A DNA stretch of 18,086 nucleotides from Spirochaetota bacterium (GTDB lineage: Bacteria; Spirochaetota; Spirochaetia; Treponematales; UBA12059). Of the stretch, positions 1 to 7,259 are shown piece by piece. The DNA is taken from NCBI GenBank assembly GCA_022709445.1, contig JAKLIU010000008.1, positions 1-18,086 on the forward strand, read 5' to 3'. A program made the position numbers and the translations under genes. Numbering within the stretch: position 1 is the first letter of the stretch; each line of letters starts with the position of its first letter. The notes below the pieces were generated by a model, which was given only the letters and a program-made list of their open reading frames with translations, did no database searches and had not been told where the DNA came from.

Positions 1-150
1 GTGGCGCAGGCGGTAGGCATCGTGCTCGCGGTACTGCTGCTGTTCATGGGCCTGCGCACCGGCGTGATCATCGGCGCGGTGCTGCTGATCACCGTGGCCG
101 GCACGCTGTTCGTGATGCAGCTCTGTGGCATCGAGCTGCAGCGCATCTCG
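1..150 (+). pseudogene. Fragment of an RND efflux pump (two membrane helices) fused to cheW
   Basis: The first 49-50 codons do not look like CheW. They encode two hydrophobic helices joined by a short loop (VLLLFMGLRTGVIIGAVLLI, then GTLFVMQLCGIELQRIS), the pattern of the membrane part of RND/AcrB-type (HAE) transporters just before the conserved GALIIALGM segment. The reading frame passes straight into CheW at about nucleotides 136-153. The junction residues LQRIS fit both families (RND ...IELQRISLGAL, CheW ...QRITVVPDMP), so the join lies in a stretch of likely microhomology. The family match is from memory of the motif, not from a search. It may be an assembly chimera at a contig edge or a real recombination; I favour the artefact. 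Confidence 0.72.
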
Positions 151-516
151 GTGGTCCCGGACATGCCGCGCTACGTGAAGGGCGTGATCAACCTGCGCGG
201 GAAGGTGATACCCATCATCGACCTGCGGCTGCGCTTCGACCTGGAGGAGCGCGGCTACGACGACCGCACCTGCATCGTGGTGTGCGAGATAGAGCGGGTG
301 CTGATCGGCTTCATCGTGGACACGGTGGAGGAGGTGGTGGTGATACCCGAGAACCAGGTGGAGCCGCCGCCCATGTTCAAGAGCGCCAGCGGGCGCGAGC
401 GCTACATCTCGGGCCTGGGGAAGGTGGGCGAGGCGGTGAAGATACTCCTGGACGTGGAGAAGATCGTGCATGACGAGGCCGTGAAGGCCCTGGCCATGCA
501 GCCGGCCGGCGCCTGA
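1..516 (+). CDS. cheW: Chemotaxis coupling protein CheW, N-terminus replaced (chimeric or 5'-truncated)
   Basis: From about residue 51 this is a CheW domain, the adaptor that links chemoreceptors to the CheA kinase in the cytoplasmic array. The diagnostic core is PRYVKGVINLRGKVIPIIDL (about residues 56-75), followed by the second CheW subdomain (VLIGFIVDTVEEVV, then VEPPP) and the C-terminal strand YISGLGKVGEAVKILLDVEKI. The total of 171 residues is close to a normal CheW only because the missing first 40-50 native residues are replaced by an RND-type membrane segment. The true cheW start is therefore not in this window. cheR follows 9 bp downstream in the same direction. CheW identity of the C-terminal two thirds is secure; the gene as written is probably not a natural protein. 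Confidence 0.85.
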   Translation: MAQAVGIVLAVLLLFMGLRTGVIIGAVLLITVAGTLFVMQLCGIELQRISVVPDMPRYVKGVINLRGKVIPIIDLRLRFDLEERGYDDRTCIVVCEIERVLIGFIVDTVEEVVVIPENQVEPPPMFKSASGRERYISGLGKVGEAVKILLDVEKIVHDEAVKALAMQPAGA

Positions 517-525
517 CGGGGCCCG

Positions 526-1371
526 ATGGACGAACTCCTCCCGCTCCGCGAAGCCGATTTCCGCTGGGTCGCCGGCATGCTCTACGACCGCTTCGGCATC
601 AGGCTGGGCGAGCAGAAGCACGTGCTCGTGGCCGGGCGCCTCACCAAGCGGGTGAGGCAGCTCGGCCTGTCCTCCTTCGCGGACTATTTCTCCCTGATCA
701 AGGCCGACCCCGACGGGCCGGAGCTGACGGAGCTCCTGAACCGGCTGACCACCAACCACTCGTTCTTCCTGCGCGAGCGCGAGCACTACGACTTCATGCA
801 CAAGACCATACTGCCCGAGATCGCGGCCAAGGCCTCACGGAGCCCGGGCTACCCCCTGCGCATCTGGAGCGCCGGCTGCGCGGCGGGCGAGGAAGCGTAC
901 ACGATAGCCATCACCCTGCGGGAGTCGCTGGGCACGGCCCTGGACGGCATGGACCCCGGCGTGCTTGCCACCGACATATCGGACGCGGTGCTGCGGGAGG
1001 GCATCGCGGGGCGATACCCCGGGGCGCGCCTGCGGGAACTGTCGCCGGCGACCCGGAAGAAATACTTCAGCCAGGCGGGCGAGGACCTGTACGAGGTTGG
1101 GCCGGAGCTGCGCAAGCTGGTGCTGTTCAAGCGGCTGAACCTGATGACCGACCGCTTCCCGTTCAGGGGCGAGTTCGACGTGGTGTTCTGCCGCAACGTG
1201 ATGATCTATTTCGACAAGGATTCGCGCGCGCGCCTGAGCCGGGCCATCCACGACATCATCAAGCCGGGCGGCTACTTCTTCATCGGGCACTCGGAATCGC
1301 TGCAGCGCGACGAGTGCCCCTTCGAGTACGTCAAGCCCGCGATCTACAGGAAAGGAACCGGAAACCGATGA
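526..1371 (+). CDS. cheR: Chemoreceptor glutamate methyltransferase CheR
   Basis: SAM-dependent methyltransferase that adds methyl esters to glutamates of chemoreceptors for adaptation; cytoplasmic. The 281 residues match the usual CheR size. The N-terminal helical domain (about 1-75) ends in the family signature LTTNHSFFLRE. The catalytic domain has the SAM-binding loop IWSAGCAAGEEAYTIA, then LATDISDAVLREG, and the FDVVFCRNVMIYFD segment near the C-terminus. No C-terminal receptor-tethering pentapeptide or TPR extension is visible. The ATG at 526 has only a weak ribosome site (ACGGGG) 9 bp after the cheW stop, suggesting coupling to it. The stop overlaps the parA start (ATGA). Identification is firm. 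Confidence 0.95.
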   Translation: MDELLPLREADFRWVAGMLYDRFGIRLGEQKHVLVAGRLTKRVRQLGLSSFADYFSLIKADPDGPELTELLNRLTTNHSFFLREREHYDFMHKTILPEIAAKASRSPGYPLRIWSAGCAAGEEAYTIAITLRESLGTALDGMDPGVLATDISDAVLREGIAGRYPGARLRELSPATRKKYFSQAGEDLYEVGPELRKLVLFKRLNLMTDRFPFRGEFDVVFCRNVMIYFDKDSRARLSRAIHDIIKPGGYFFIGHSESLQRDECPFEYVKPAIYRKGTGNR

Positions 1372-2159
1372 CGAGCCTGCGAGCGCTGGACCTGGGAGTC
1401 GTCATAGTCGCCAACCAGAAGGGCGGAGTCGGGAAGACGGTGACCGCCATCAACCTGGCGTCCGGACTGGTGAAGGCCGGCGAGCGCGTGCTGGTGGTGG
1501 ACGGCGACCCGCAGGCCAACCTGAGCCTGTTCTTCGGGGCGGCCGAACGCGCCAAGCCGGGCACGGGGAACATAGGCGAGCTCCTGACCTCGCTGGCGGA
1601 CGGCGGCGCGCCGCGGCTGCGCGACCACGTGATCAGGCAGGTGCGCCGCGGGCTGGATCTCCTGCCGGCCGGCCACCGCGGCATCCGCCTGGAGCTGGGG
1701 GACGAGCGCCTGAAGACGGCCGCCGCCGGCTTCGCGGCGCTGATGGCCGGGGCGCGTGCCGAGTACCGCTGGATCATCATCGACTCGTCGCCGTCCAACG
1801 GGGAGCTGGAGCGCATACTCATCAGTTCGAGCGAGGCGGTGATCGTGCCGCTGGAGTACCAGCTTTTCTCGGTTGCCGGGCTGGAGGCGCTGATCGAGGA
1901 CGTGGCTTCCTGCGCGGCCGAGACCGGGCGGCCCATCCGCGTGCACGCGATCGTCTTCACCAAGGCCGAGAAAAACGTCGCGCGCATGGATGCGTACCGG
2001 GAAATCTTCTCCACGTTCCGGATACCCATTTTCGAGGTGTGCAAGTCCGAGTACGTCCCCCGCTCCATCGAGCGCTCGCGGACGCTGTTCGAGTGCGCCC
2101 CCTCGAGCTACGCGACCAGCGACTATGCCAGGCTGGTCGAGAAAGCCTTCCTGGAGTGA
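1368..2159 (+). CDS. ParA-family ATPase of the chemotaxis operon (ParC/PpfA-like array positioning)
   Basis: A 263-residue ParA/MinD-type P-loop ATPase. Seen: deviant Walker A KGGVGKT (residues 18-24), Walker A' VVDGDPQANLS, Walker B WIIIDSSPS, and the typical ParA tail with TKAEKNVARMDAYREIF and YARLVEKAF. The frame is open further upstream, but the ATG at 1368 is preferred: it lies in an ATGA overlap with the cheR stop, follows an AGGAAAGGA ribosome site, and leaves the normal short N-terminus before the P-loop. No parB or parS candidate is nearby. ParA homologues inside che operons (Vibrio ParC, Rhodobacter PpfA) place chemosensory arrays in the cell, so array positioning is inferred from context; chromosome partitioning is unlikely. 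Confidence 0.85.
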   Translation: MTSLRALDLGVVIVANQKGGVGKTVTAINLASGLVKAGERVLVVDGDPQANLSLFFGAAERAKPGTGNIGELLTSLADGGAPRLRDHVIRQVRRGLDLLPAGHRGIRLELGDERLKTAAAGFAALMAGARAEYRWIIIDSSPSNGELERILISSSEAVIVPLEYQLFSVAGLEALIEDVASCAAETGRPIRVHAIVFTKAEKNVARMDAYREIFSTFRIPIFEVCKSEYVPRSIERSRTLFECAPSSYATSDYARLVEKAFLE

Positions 2160-2161
2160 GC

Positions 2162-2740
2162 ATGGCGATGAAAAAAACGGGTGTGGACAAGCTGGGCCGG
2201 CTGGCGGCGTCCCTGGCTTCCAAGCTTCCCGCCGAGGACGGCGGCTACGAGCGCTCGTCGGCCTTCGGGCCTTCGGCGGCCTCGCGCTTCCTGGGCGACT
2301 GGGCGGTCGTGGAGCACGAACTGGACGGCCGGCCCTGGATCGACCGCTACCCGGCCGACCGGCTGGGCGGGGCGGAATTCCTGGACCCCGACTACGAGGC
2401 GAGCTTCTCCTTCGGCGAGCGCGTATGCGTCAAGCGCGTGGCGGTCCGCGGCGCTCTCGCCCTGGGTGCGGGCGGCGGGGCGGACGGAGAGGCCGGCGGA
2501 TCCCTGACCGCCTACGAGTACCGCATGACGGTGGCCCTCGAGTGGTCGCCGGCGTCCCAGGACCGGATACGCGCGAAGCCCGTGCTGGGCTACCAGTTCA
2601 CCAGCCTGGACGGGACCGTCGCGGCCGTGCGGGAATTCGGCGGCGGCGGCGAGAGCATGCTCATCCACGCCCGCTTCGAGGGCGGGGACCTGGTGCTCGA
2701 GGACGGGGGGGACCGGAAGGTCCTGAGGAGGCGGGCATGA
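2162..2740 (+). CDS. Unrecognised 192-residue protein of the chemotaxis operon
   Basis: I do not recognise a family. The ATG at 2162 follows the parA stop by 2 bp and has GGAGTGA just upstream, overlapping the end of parA; an alternative ATG lies at 2168. The stop overlaps the cheB start (ATGA), so the gene is embedded in the operon. The protein is soluble, with no signal peptide or membrane helix. After a short basic N-terminus (MAMKKTGVDKLGRLAASLAS) the rest looks beta-rich, with alternating strands such as DYEASFSFGERVCVKRVAV, YEYRMTVALEW and ESMLIHARFEGGDLVLEDGG, which could form a lipocalin-like barrel or sandwich. It has one cysteine. Its place between parA and cheB suggests a role in array positioning or adaptation, but this is guesswork. 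Confidence 0.75.
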   Translation: MAMKKTGVDKLGRLAASLASKLPAEDGGYERSSAFGPSAASRFLGDWAVVEHELDGRPWIDRYPADRLGGAEFLDPDYEASFSFGERVCVKRVAVRGALALGAGGGADGEAGGSLTAYEYRMTVALEWSPASQDRIRAKPVLGYQFTSLDGTVAAVREFGGGGESMLIHARFEGGDLVLEDGGDRKVLRRRA

Positions 2741-3828
2741 ACGCCGCCAGGGTTCGCGTCCTGATCGTGGACGACTCCGCAATAGCCCGGGACCTCCTGG
2801 AACGGGGGCTGTCAGCCGATCCCGCGATCGAGGTGGCGGGCAAGGCCGCCGACGCCTACGCGGCGCGGGACAAGATCGTCTTCCTCAATCCGGACGTGGT
2901 CACCCTGGACGTGGAGATGCCGCGCATGGACGGCATAGAATTCCTGAAACGGCTCTTGCCGCAGTATCCGGTTCCGGTGGTGATCGTGTCGGCCGTGACG
3001 GCGGAGGGCTCGCGCCGCGCGCTCGAGGCGCTGGAAGCCGGGGCGGTGGAGGTGGTCGCCAAGCCGGCGGCCGGGGACCGTGACGGGCTGGCGGGCATGA
3101 TCGCCTCCCTGCGCACCGCGATCCACGAGGCCTCGCGCGCGAACGTGACCACCCTGAGACGCTACGCCCCCGCGCCCGCGCGCACCGCGCCCGCGGCCGG
3201 CGGCCCGCGCAAGTCCAGGCTGTCCGGCTCGGGCGCCGAGCGGATCATCGCCATCGGGGCGTCCACGGGAGGGACCACCGCCCTGACCACGGTCATCACC
3301 GCCCTGCCGGCGGACGCGCCTCCCGTGGTGGTGGTGCAGCACATGCCGCCCGTGTTCACGCGCATGTTCGCCGAATCCCTGGACAAGCAGTCCCGGGTGA
3401 CGGTCAAGGAAGCGGCCGACGGCGACGTGCTGGAGCGCGGGCTGGCGCTCATAGCCCCCGGGGACCGGCACCTGACCGTGGCCAGGGAAGGCACCGTGTT
3501 CAAGGCCAGGCTGGACGACAGGCCCAAGGTGCGCGGGCACAGGCCTTCCGTGGACGTCCTCTTCGAGTCGCTCGCCAGGATCGCCGGGCCGCGGAGCATC
3601 GCCCTGGTCCTGACCGGCATGGGCCGCGACGGCGCGGACGGGCTCCTGTCCCTGAGGCGGGCCGGCGCGCGCTGCTTTGCCCAGGACGAGGCCAGCTCGG
3701 TGGTGTTCGGCATGCCCAAGGAGGCCTGGGAGAACGGCGCGGCCGAGCGGCTGGTGCCGCTGGAGTCGGCCGCCGCTGAACTCATCGCCTGCCTGTCCGC
3801 GGGCGTTGCGGGCGGGGTGACGCCATGA
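2737..3828 (+). CDS. cheB: Chemotaxis response regulator methylesterase/deamidase CheB
   Basis: Removes methyl groups from (and deamidates) chemoreceptors once phosphorylated by CheA. 363 residues, normal length. The N-terminal receiver domain has the acidic pair D12-D13, phospho-acceptor D58 (in VVTLDVEMPRMDG) and a conserved lysine in VVAKPAAG. An Ala/Pro-rich linker covers about residues 145-165. The methylesterase domain has the complete catalytic triad: S176 in GASTGGT, H202 in VQHMPP and D298 in TGMGRDGADG. The start overlaps the upstream stop and the stop overlaps the cheD start, both as ATGA, so translation is probably coupled. Identification is firm. Confidence 0.97.
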   Translation: MNAARVRVLIVDDSAIARDLLERGLSADPAIEVAGKAADAYAARDKIVFLNPDVVTLDVEMPRMDGIEFLKRLLPQYPVPVVIVSAVTAEGSRRALEALEAGAVEVVAKPAAGDRDGLAGMIASLRTAIHEASRANVTTLRRYAPAPARTAPAAGGPRKSRLSGSGAERIIAIGASTGGTTALTTVITALPADAPPVVVVQHMPPVFTRMFAESLDKQSRVTVKEAADGDVLERGLALIAPGDRHLTVAREGTVFKARLDDRPKVRGHRPSVDVLFESLARIAGPRSIALVLTGMGRDGADGLLSLRRAGARCFAQDEASSVVFGMPKEAWENGAAERLVPLESAAAELIACLSAGVAGGVTP

Positions 3829-4304
3829 CCGTGCGCAACGTCGGCATAGGGGAATGGGTCGTCTCCGCCGACCCGTCGGTCTCCATCAAGACCTTCGCGC
3901 TCGGCTCCTGCGTGGCGGTCATCATCTACGACACCAAGCTGCGCATAGGCGGGCTCATACACGTGGCCTTGCCGGACTCGACGATCGACGCGGCGCGGGC
4001 CGCTTCGCAGCCAGGGTACTTCGCGGACAGGGGGCTCCCCATCATGATCGAGGAAATGAAGAAGCTGGGCGCTGAGCGCTCGCACATCTGGGTGAAGCTG
4101 GTGGGAGGCGCGTCCATGCTCGACCCGGACAACCTGTTCGACATAGGCAAGCGCAACATCCTCGCGGTCAAGCGCATCTTGTGGCGGAGCTCGCTGGGCC
4201 CGCTCGCGGAGGACACCGGGGGCGAGATCAGCCGCACGGTTTCCCTCAACGTCGGCGACGGGAGCACCCTGGTGTCCTCCGGCGCGCGTCAGTGGCAGAT
4301 CTAG
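3825..4304 (+). CDS. cheD: Chemoreceptor glutamine deamidase CheD
   Basis: Deamidates receptor glutamines to glutamates and, in systems with CheC, is regulated by binding it. 159 residues. The catalytic residues known from Thermotoga CheD are all in place: C29 in ALGSCVAV, H46 in GGLIHVALP, and a threonine (T23) just before. KLVGGASM and the downstream NILAVKRIL are further family marks. The start overlaps cheB by 4 bp (ATGA). A CheC-family partner is encoded nearby on the other strand (6215-7198), so the CheC-CheD pairing known from Bacillus and Thermotoga may operate here. Identification is firm. Confidence 0.95.
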   Translation: MTVRNVGIGEWVVSADPSVSIKTFALGSCVAVIIYDTKLRIGGLIHVALPDSTIDAARAASQPGYFADRGLPIMIEEMKKLGAERSHIWVKLVGGASMLDPDNLFDIGKRNILAVKRILWRSSLGPLAEDTGGEISRTVSLNVGDGSTLVSSGARQWQI

Positions 4305-4315
4305 GAGGCCCGGCC

Positions 4316-4693
4316 ATGGAAACCAGGCACGTGCTGATAGTGGACGATTCCTCGACCGCGCGCATGATCGTGCAGCGCTGCATCCAGATGTCGGGGCTGC
4401 CCGTGGAGACCTTCGGGTTCGCCGAGAACGGGCTGGACGCCATCGCCTACCTCCGCGAGACCCAGGGCGTCTCCGTGGTCGTCACCGACATCAACATGCC
4501 CAAGATGGACGGGCAGACCTTCCTCCGCCTGCTCAAGTCGGACCCGGCCACCGGCGGCATCCCCGTCGTGGTGGTGTCGAGCATCGTGGAGGGAGGGGAG
4601 GACCGGGCCCTGCTGTCCCTCGGCGCGGCGGCGGTGATCAAGAAGCCGGTGTCGCCGGCCAAGATACTAGAGGCGATGGGAGGGATGGCATGA
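4316..4693 (+). CDS. cheY: Chemotaxis response regulator CheY (single receiver domain)
   Basis: A 125-residue stand-alone receiver domain: acidic pair D10-D11 in LIVDDSS, phospho-acceptor D58 in VVVTDINMPKMDG, the serine pair in VVVVSSIVEGG, and a lysine in VIKKPVSP. CheA would phosphorylate D58, and the phosphorylated form would bind the flagellar switch. The gene starts 11 bp after cheD, with AGGAGG just upstream of the ATG, the strongest ribosome site in this operon, so CheY may be made in higher amounts than its neighbours. The downstream gene is a CheX-type phosphatase, the natural partner for dephosphorylation. Assignment as CheY rather than a generic receiver rests on this context. Confidence 0.92.
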   Translation: METRHVLIVDDSSTARMIVQRCIQMSGLPVETFGFAENGLDAIAYLRETQGVSVVVTDINMPKMDGQTFLRLLKSDPATGGIPVVVVSSIVEGGEDRALLSLGAAAVIKKPVSPAKILEAMGGMA

Positions 4694-5178
4694 TGGACGG
4701 ATTCGATCCCGCGCGCTCACGGGACGCGCTTTCCGACGCGGTCTGCAGCACCTTCGCCGACATGACCTTCATCGACGTGGCGCCCGCCCGCGCTGGAGCC
4801 GGACCGGGAGCCCGACCGGTAGCGGCCCCGGGGATACGCGAGGTGCGGGCGGCCATCGACGTGCTCCGGCCCGTGAGCGGGCGCCTGGAACTGCGCATGC
4901 CCGAGGACCTGCGGGCGCGCATCCTGGACATACTCTACGACGGCAGCGAGGGCGAGGGCGGCGAGCGCCGGGACGATTCCGTGCTGGAACTGCTCAACGT
5001 GATAGCGGGGCAGTTCCTGTCCCGGTACTTCGGCCGCAACGCCGAGGTCAAGCTGGAACTGCCGCAGTACCTGTACTTCCACGAGGACAACGAGGGCGAG
5101 ACCATCGTCGACCTGGACTTCGACGCGGAGGGCCTGCCCGCCCGCGCCCTCCTCAGCTCCATCCGTTACCGGTACTGA
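4690..5178 (+). CDS. cheX: CheX-like CheY-phosphate phosphatase
   Basis: 162 residues. The C-terminal half carries the ExxN motif of the CheC/CheX/FliY phosphatases (E100-xx-N103 in VLELLNVIAGQFL), followed by strands resembling the CheX fold (AEVKLELPQYLYF, then EGETIVDLDFDAEGLPARALL). CheX has one active site, as here, while CheC has two. Residues 35-50 form an Ala/Gly/Pro linker, and the N-terminal 60 residues are not diagnostic. The start overlaps the cheY stop (ATGA; a second ATG follows directly at 4693), after GGGAGGG. It is the last gene of the operon and ends 5 bp from the convergent kinase gene. The family call is good; the exact name is less certain. Confidence 0.8.
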   Translation: MMDGFDPARSRDALSDAVCSTFADMTFIDVAPARAGAGPGARPVAAPGIREVRAAIDVLRPVSGRLELRMPEDLRARILDILYDGSEGEGGERRDDSVLELLNVIAGQFLSRYFGRNAEVKLELPQYLYFHEDNEGETIVDLDFDAEGLPARALLSSIRYRY

Positions 5179-5183
5179 GCCGG

Positions 5184-6218
5184 TCAGCCGGACGGGGCCC
5201 GCGCCGGCAGCCGCAGGCGGAAGGTTCCGCCGCCCGATCCGTCGATCTCCAGCGAGCCGCCCACCTGGTCGGCCAGCATCATGACCAGCCGGAGGCCCAG
5301 GGAATCGTCGCGCACGGGCAGGGGCGTCTTGAAGCCCGGACCGTCGTCGGTGACGGTCACCTCCGAGTGCCCCTCGGGCCGCGCCTTCAGGGACAGCCCG
5401 ATGCGCTTGCCCCCGTACTTGATCGCGTTGGTGATCAGCTCGTTGACCGCGAGCCCGAGGTAGACGATCCTGTCCGGGCTCATGGCCACGCGGTCAAGGT
5501 CCAGTTCCAGGACCGGTCCCCCGGCCGTGCCCCCGAACGCGGAGAACAGGTGCCGGGCTATCGAGGCCAGGTAGTCGTCGGCGGCGATGTCGCCGCCTTC
5601 CTTGAAGCCGTATAGGTTGTCGTGCAGGGCCGCGATGGCGTTCACGCGCGACTCTATGGCGTCCAGCCGGTCGCGCGCCTGCCCTTCCGGCAGCGTGGAG
5701 GATTCCAGCCCGATGAGGCTCTGCACCATGTTCAGGTTGTTCTTGACGCGGTGGCTCAGCTCGCGCATGAGCATCTCCCGCTCCGCTATCGCCTTGCGCA
5801 GGTCGCGCTCCACCGCCTCCCTGCGTTCCAGTTCCTGCCTGGCCTCCCGGGACTTGGCCGCTATGTCGGTCCGGTCCTCCACCGCGAAGAGCGCGCCGCC
5901 GTTCCCCGGCAGTGCGCTCGCCGTGCACTGCCTCACCCGGGGCACCAGGGTGGGCTGACGGCGCGGGAAGATGTCGCCGTGCAGCTGGTAGGACAGGACC
6001 ACCGGAGGACCCCCGGCCAGGACCGTCTCCAGCCTGCCCTGCAGGACCCCGTCCCGGAAGCGCGGGAACAGATCCCGCAGGTCCCTGCCCATGGCCTCCT
6101 CGCGCGGCAGGTCCGTCCAGGCTTCCATGCACGGATTCCAGGCCAGGATGCGGAAGTCCCGCGAGATGGCGAAGGCGCCGATGGGTATGCTGTCCAGCAG
6201 CGGGAAGCCCTCGTTCAT
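5184..6218 (-). CDS. PAS-domain sensor histidine kinase (HisKA_2 type), cytoplasmic
   Basis: 344 residues, no membrane helix. An N-terminal PAS-like domain (about 5-120: IPIGAFAISRDFRILAWNPC and VEDRTDIAAKSREA) leads into a coiled coil (about 122-152). Then comes the HisKA_2 dimerisation domain with phospho-acceptor H156 in RELSHRVKNNLNMVQSLI, and an ATPase domain with N-box LAVNELITNAIKYGG, TDDGPGF and SLGLRLVMMLADQVGG. HisKA_2 kinases usually phosphorylate stand-alone receivers. The start overlaps the stop of the upstream CheY-CheC fusion gene (ATGA), so that receiver is the obvious candidate substrate; this is inference. The PAS domain shows no clear cofactor-binding signature. Family call firm, signal unknown. 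Confidence 0.92.
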   Translation of the reverse strand: MNEGFPLLDSIPIGAFAISRDFRILAWNPCMEAWTDLPREEAMGRDLRDLFPRFRDGVLQGRLETVLAGGPPVVLSYQLHGDIFPRRQPTLVPRVRQCTASALPGNGGALFAVEDRTDIAAKSREARQELERREAVERDLRKAIAEREMLMRELSHRVKNNLNMVQSLIGLESSTLPEGQARDRLDAIESRVNAIAALHDNLYGFKEGGDIAADDYLASIARHLFSAFGGTAGGPVLELDLDRVAMSPDRIVYLGLAVNELITNAIKYGGKRIGLSLKARPEGHSEVTVTDDGPGFKTPLPVRDDSLGLRLVMMLADQVGGSLEIDGSGGGTFRLRLPARAPSG

Positions 6219-7198
6219 GGACGTTGTCCCCGCCGGAGATCCATCATGCGCGCGAGCGACTCGAAGGAGCGCAGGGAGAGGAACAGGGCGATGTCGCCGT
6301 CTATGCTCAGGTTCTCTATCTCGAAGCGCGTGCGTACCAGCAGTATGACCCCGAGCGAGCCCAGGGAGATCTCGTCCATGAGGGCCGAAGCCCCCCCTTC
6401 CAGGTAGGACGGCACCGTGAACGCCAGGTCTATCTCCAGCGCGTTGGAGATGGTGCCGAAGATGGCGTTGATGACGATGTTGCCCACCTCGCTGAGCGCT
6501 CCCGAGCGGAGCGTCTCGCGGTCCATGCCGCCCGGGCGCTGCCCGCCCCCGATGCAGTCCGCCAGCTTGCCGGCGTCCTCGACCGTGAAGATCAGCTCGA
6601 TGGACGCCTGCAGGCCGCCGGTGCAGCGCATCTCGATGGCCGCCAGCCGCTCGTCGCCGCCGCGGCTGAAGCGCGCCGACAGCTCTTCCGCCGAGACGCT
6701 CTCGATGGAGGGCACCGACAGCGTGATGTGCGAACTCAGCATGGTGTTGAGCACGCCGGCCGCCTTGCCGATGGCCTGGTTCATGAGCTCTTCCAGGGAA
6801 TCCTTGAGGGCAGGGTCGAGCGCCCGGCCCGAACTCCCGGCCCGCGGCCCGAGCGCCGCGTTCACGACCGCCGCCAGCCTGTCCCGCTCCAGCGGCTTGT
6901 TGATCATGGCGGTCGCGCCCAGGGCCTCGGCCCTGGCCCGCGTGGAGTTCTGTATGTCGGCGGTGGCCACGACGACCGGCACCGCGTTGTTCCTCGCCTT
7001 GAGCTCGGCCAGCACTTCCATGCCGCCCATGCCCGGCATCAGGAGGTCGAGCAGCACCAGGTCATAGTCCCCGGTCTCCAGCGCGTCCAGGGCTTCCCTT
7101 CCGGAGGCCACTTCCGACACGGCGTGGACCCTGCCCAGCAGGTTGCTCGCGATTGCCCTGGAAGTGGCCGAGTCGTCCACGATCAGTATCCTTGCCAT
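6215..7198 (-). CDS. CheY-CheC fusion: receiver domain with two-site CheY-P phosphatase
   Basis: 327 residues, starting at the ATG at 7198 with GAGGTG upstream; the frame stays open far upstream but only as a shadow of the divergent gene. The N-terminal receiver (1-115) has D8-D9, phospho-acceptor D51 in VLLDLLMPGMGG, and K101. After a short linker comes a CheC domain with both ExxN catalytic motifs intact: E137-xx-N140 (LEELMNQAIGKAAGVLN) and E237-xx-N240 (LSEVGNIVINAIFGTI), 100 residues apart as in CheC. It should hydrolyse phospho-aspartate on CheY-type proteins, with activity tuned by its own receiver. It is the first gene of the operon and the kinase follows by overlap. CheC also binds CheD, which is encoded in the neighbouring operon. 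Confidence 0.92.
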   Translation of the reverse strand: MARILIVDDSATSRAIASNLLGRVHAVSEVASGREALDALETGDYDLVLLDLLMPGMGGMEVLAELKARNNAVPVVVATADIQNSTRARAEALGATAMINKPLERDRLAAVVNAALGPRAGSSGRALDPALKDSLEELMNQAIGKAAGVLNTMLSSHITLSVPSIESVSAEELSARFSRGGDERLAAIEMRCTGGLQASIELIFTVEDAGKLADCIGGGQRPGGMDRETLRSGALSEVGNIVINAIFGTISNALEIDLAFTVPSYLEGGASALMDEISLGSLGVILLVRTRFEIENLSIDGDIALFLSLRSFESLARMMDLRRGQRP

Positions 7199-7218
7199 GC
7201 CGCGCACCTCACGCGGAA

Positions 7219-7246
7219 AGTATAGGACGTCGGGGAACGAGTGCAA
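7219..7246 (-). promoter_or_regulatory. Predicted sigma-70 promoter of the CheY-CheC/kinase operon
   Basis: On the - strand, TTGCAC (7246-7241), a 16-bp spacer, and TATACT (7224-7219). The predicted start is near 7212, giving a leader of about 13 nt that holds the GAGGTG ribosome site. Confidence 0.6.
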
Positions 7247-7259
7247 GGGCCCTTCCCCG
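7231..7259. promoter_or_regulatory. Inverted repeat between divergent promoters (candidate operator)
   Basis: Arms CGGGGAA (7231-7237) and TTCCCCG (7253-7259) match perfectly across 15 bases. The right part also holds the 10-bp perfect palindrome AAGGGCCCTT (7245-7254). The repeat covers the -35 box of the leftward promoter and abuts that of the rightward one, so a protein bound here could control both transcripts. Function is inferred. Confidence 0.45.

Noticed and set aside
1..516. A genuine membrane-anchored CheW with two N-terminal helices
   Set aside because: The helices match RND pump sequence rather than a generic anchor, and they replace native CheW residues instead of adding to them.
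5170..5190. CTGA/TCAG symmetry between the convergent cheX-like and kinase stops as a terminator
   Set aside because: Only 4-bp arms that follow trivially from the two facing stop codons; no strong stem or T-tract.
5912..7225. Long open frame on the + strand across the kinase and CheY-CheC genes
   Set aside because: It is antisense to two clear protein families, low-complexity and without homology marks; GC-rich DNA gives long open frames by chance.
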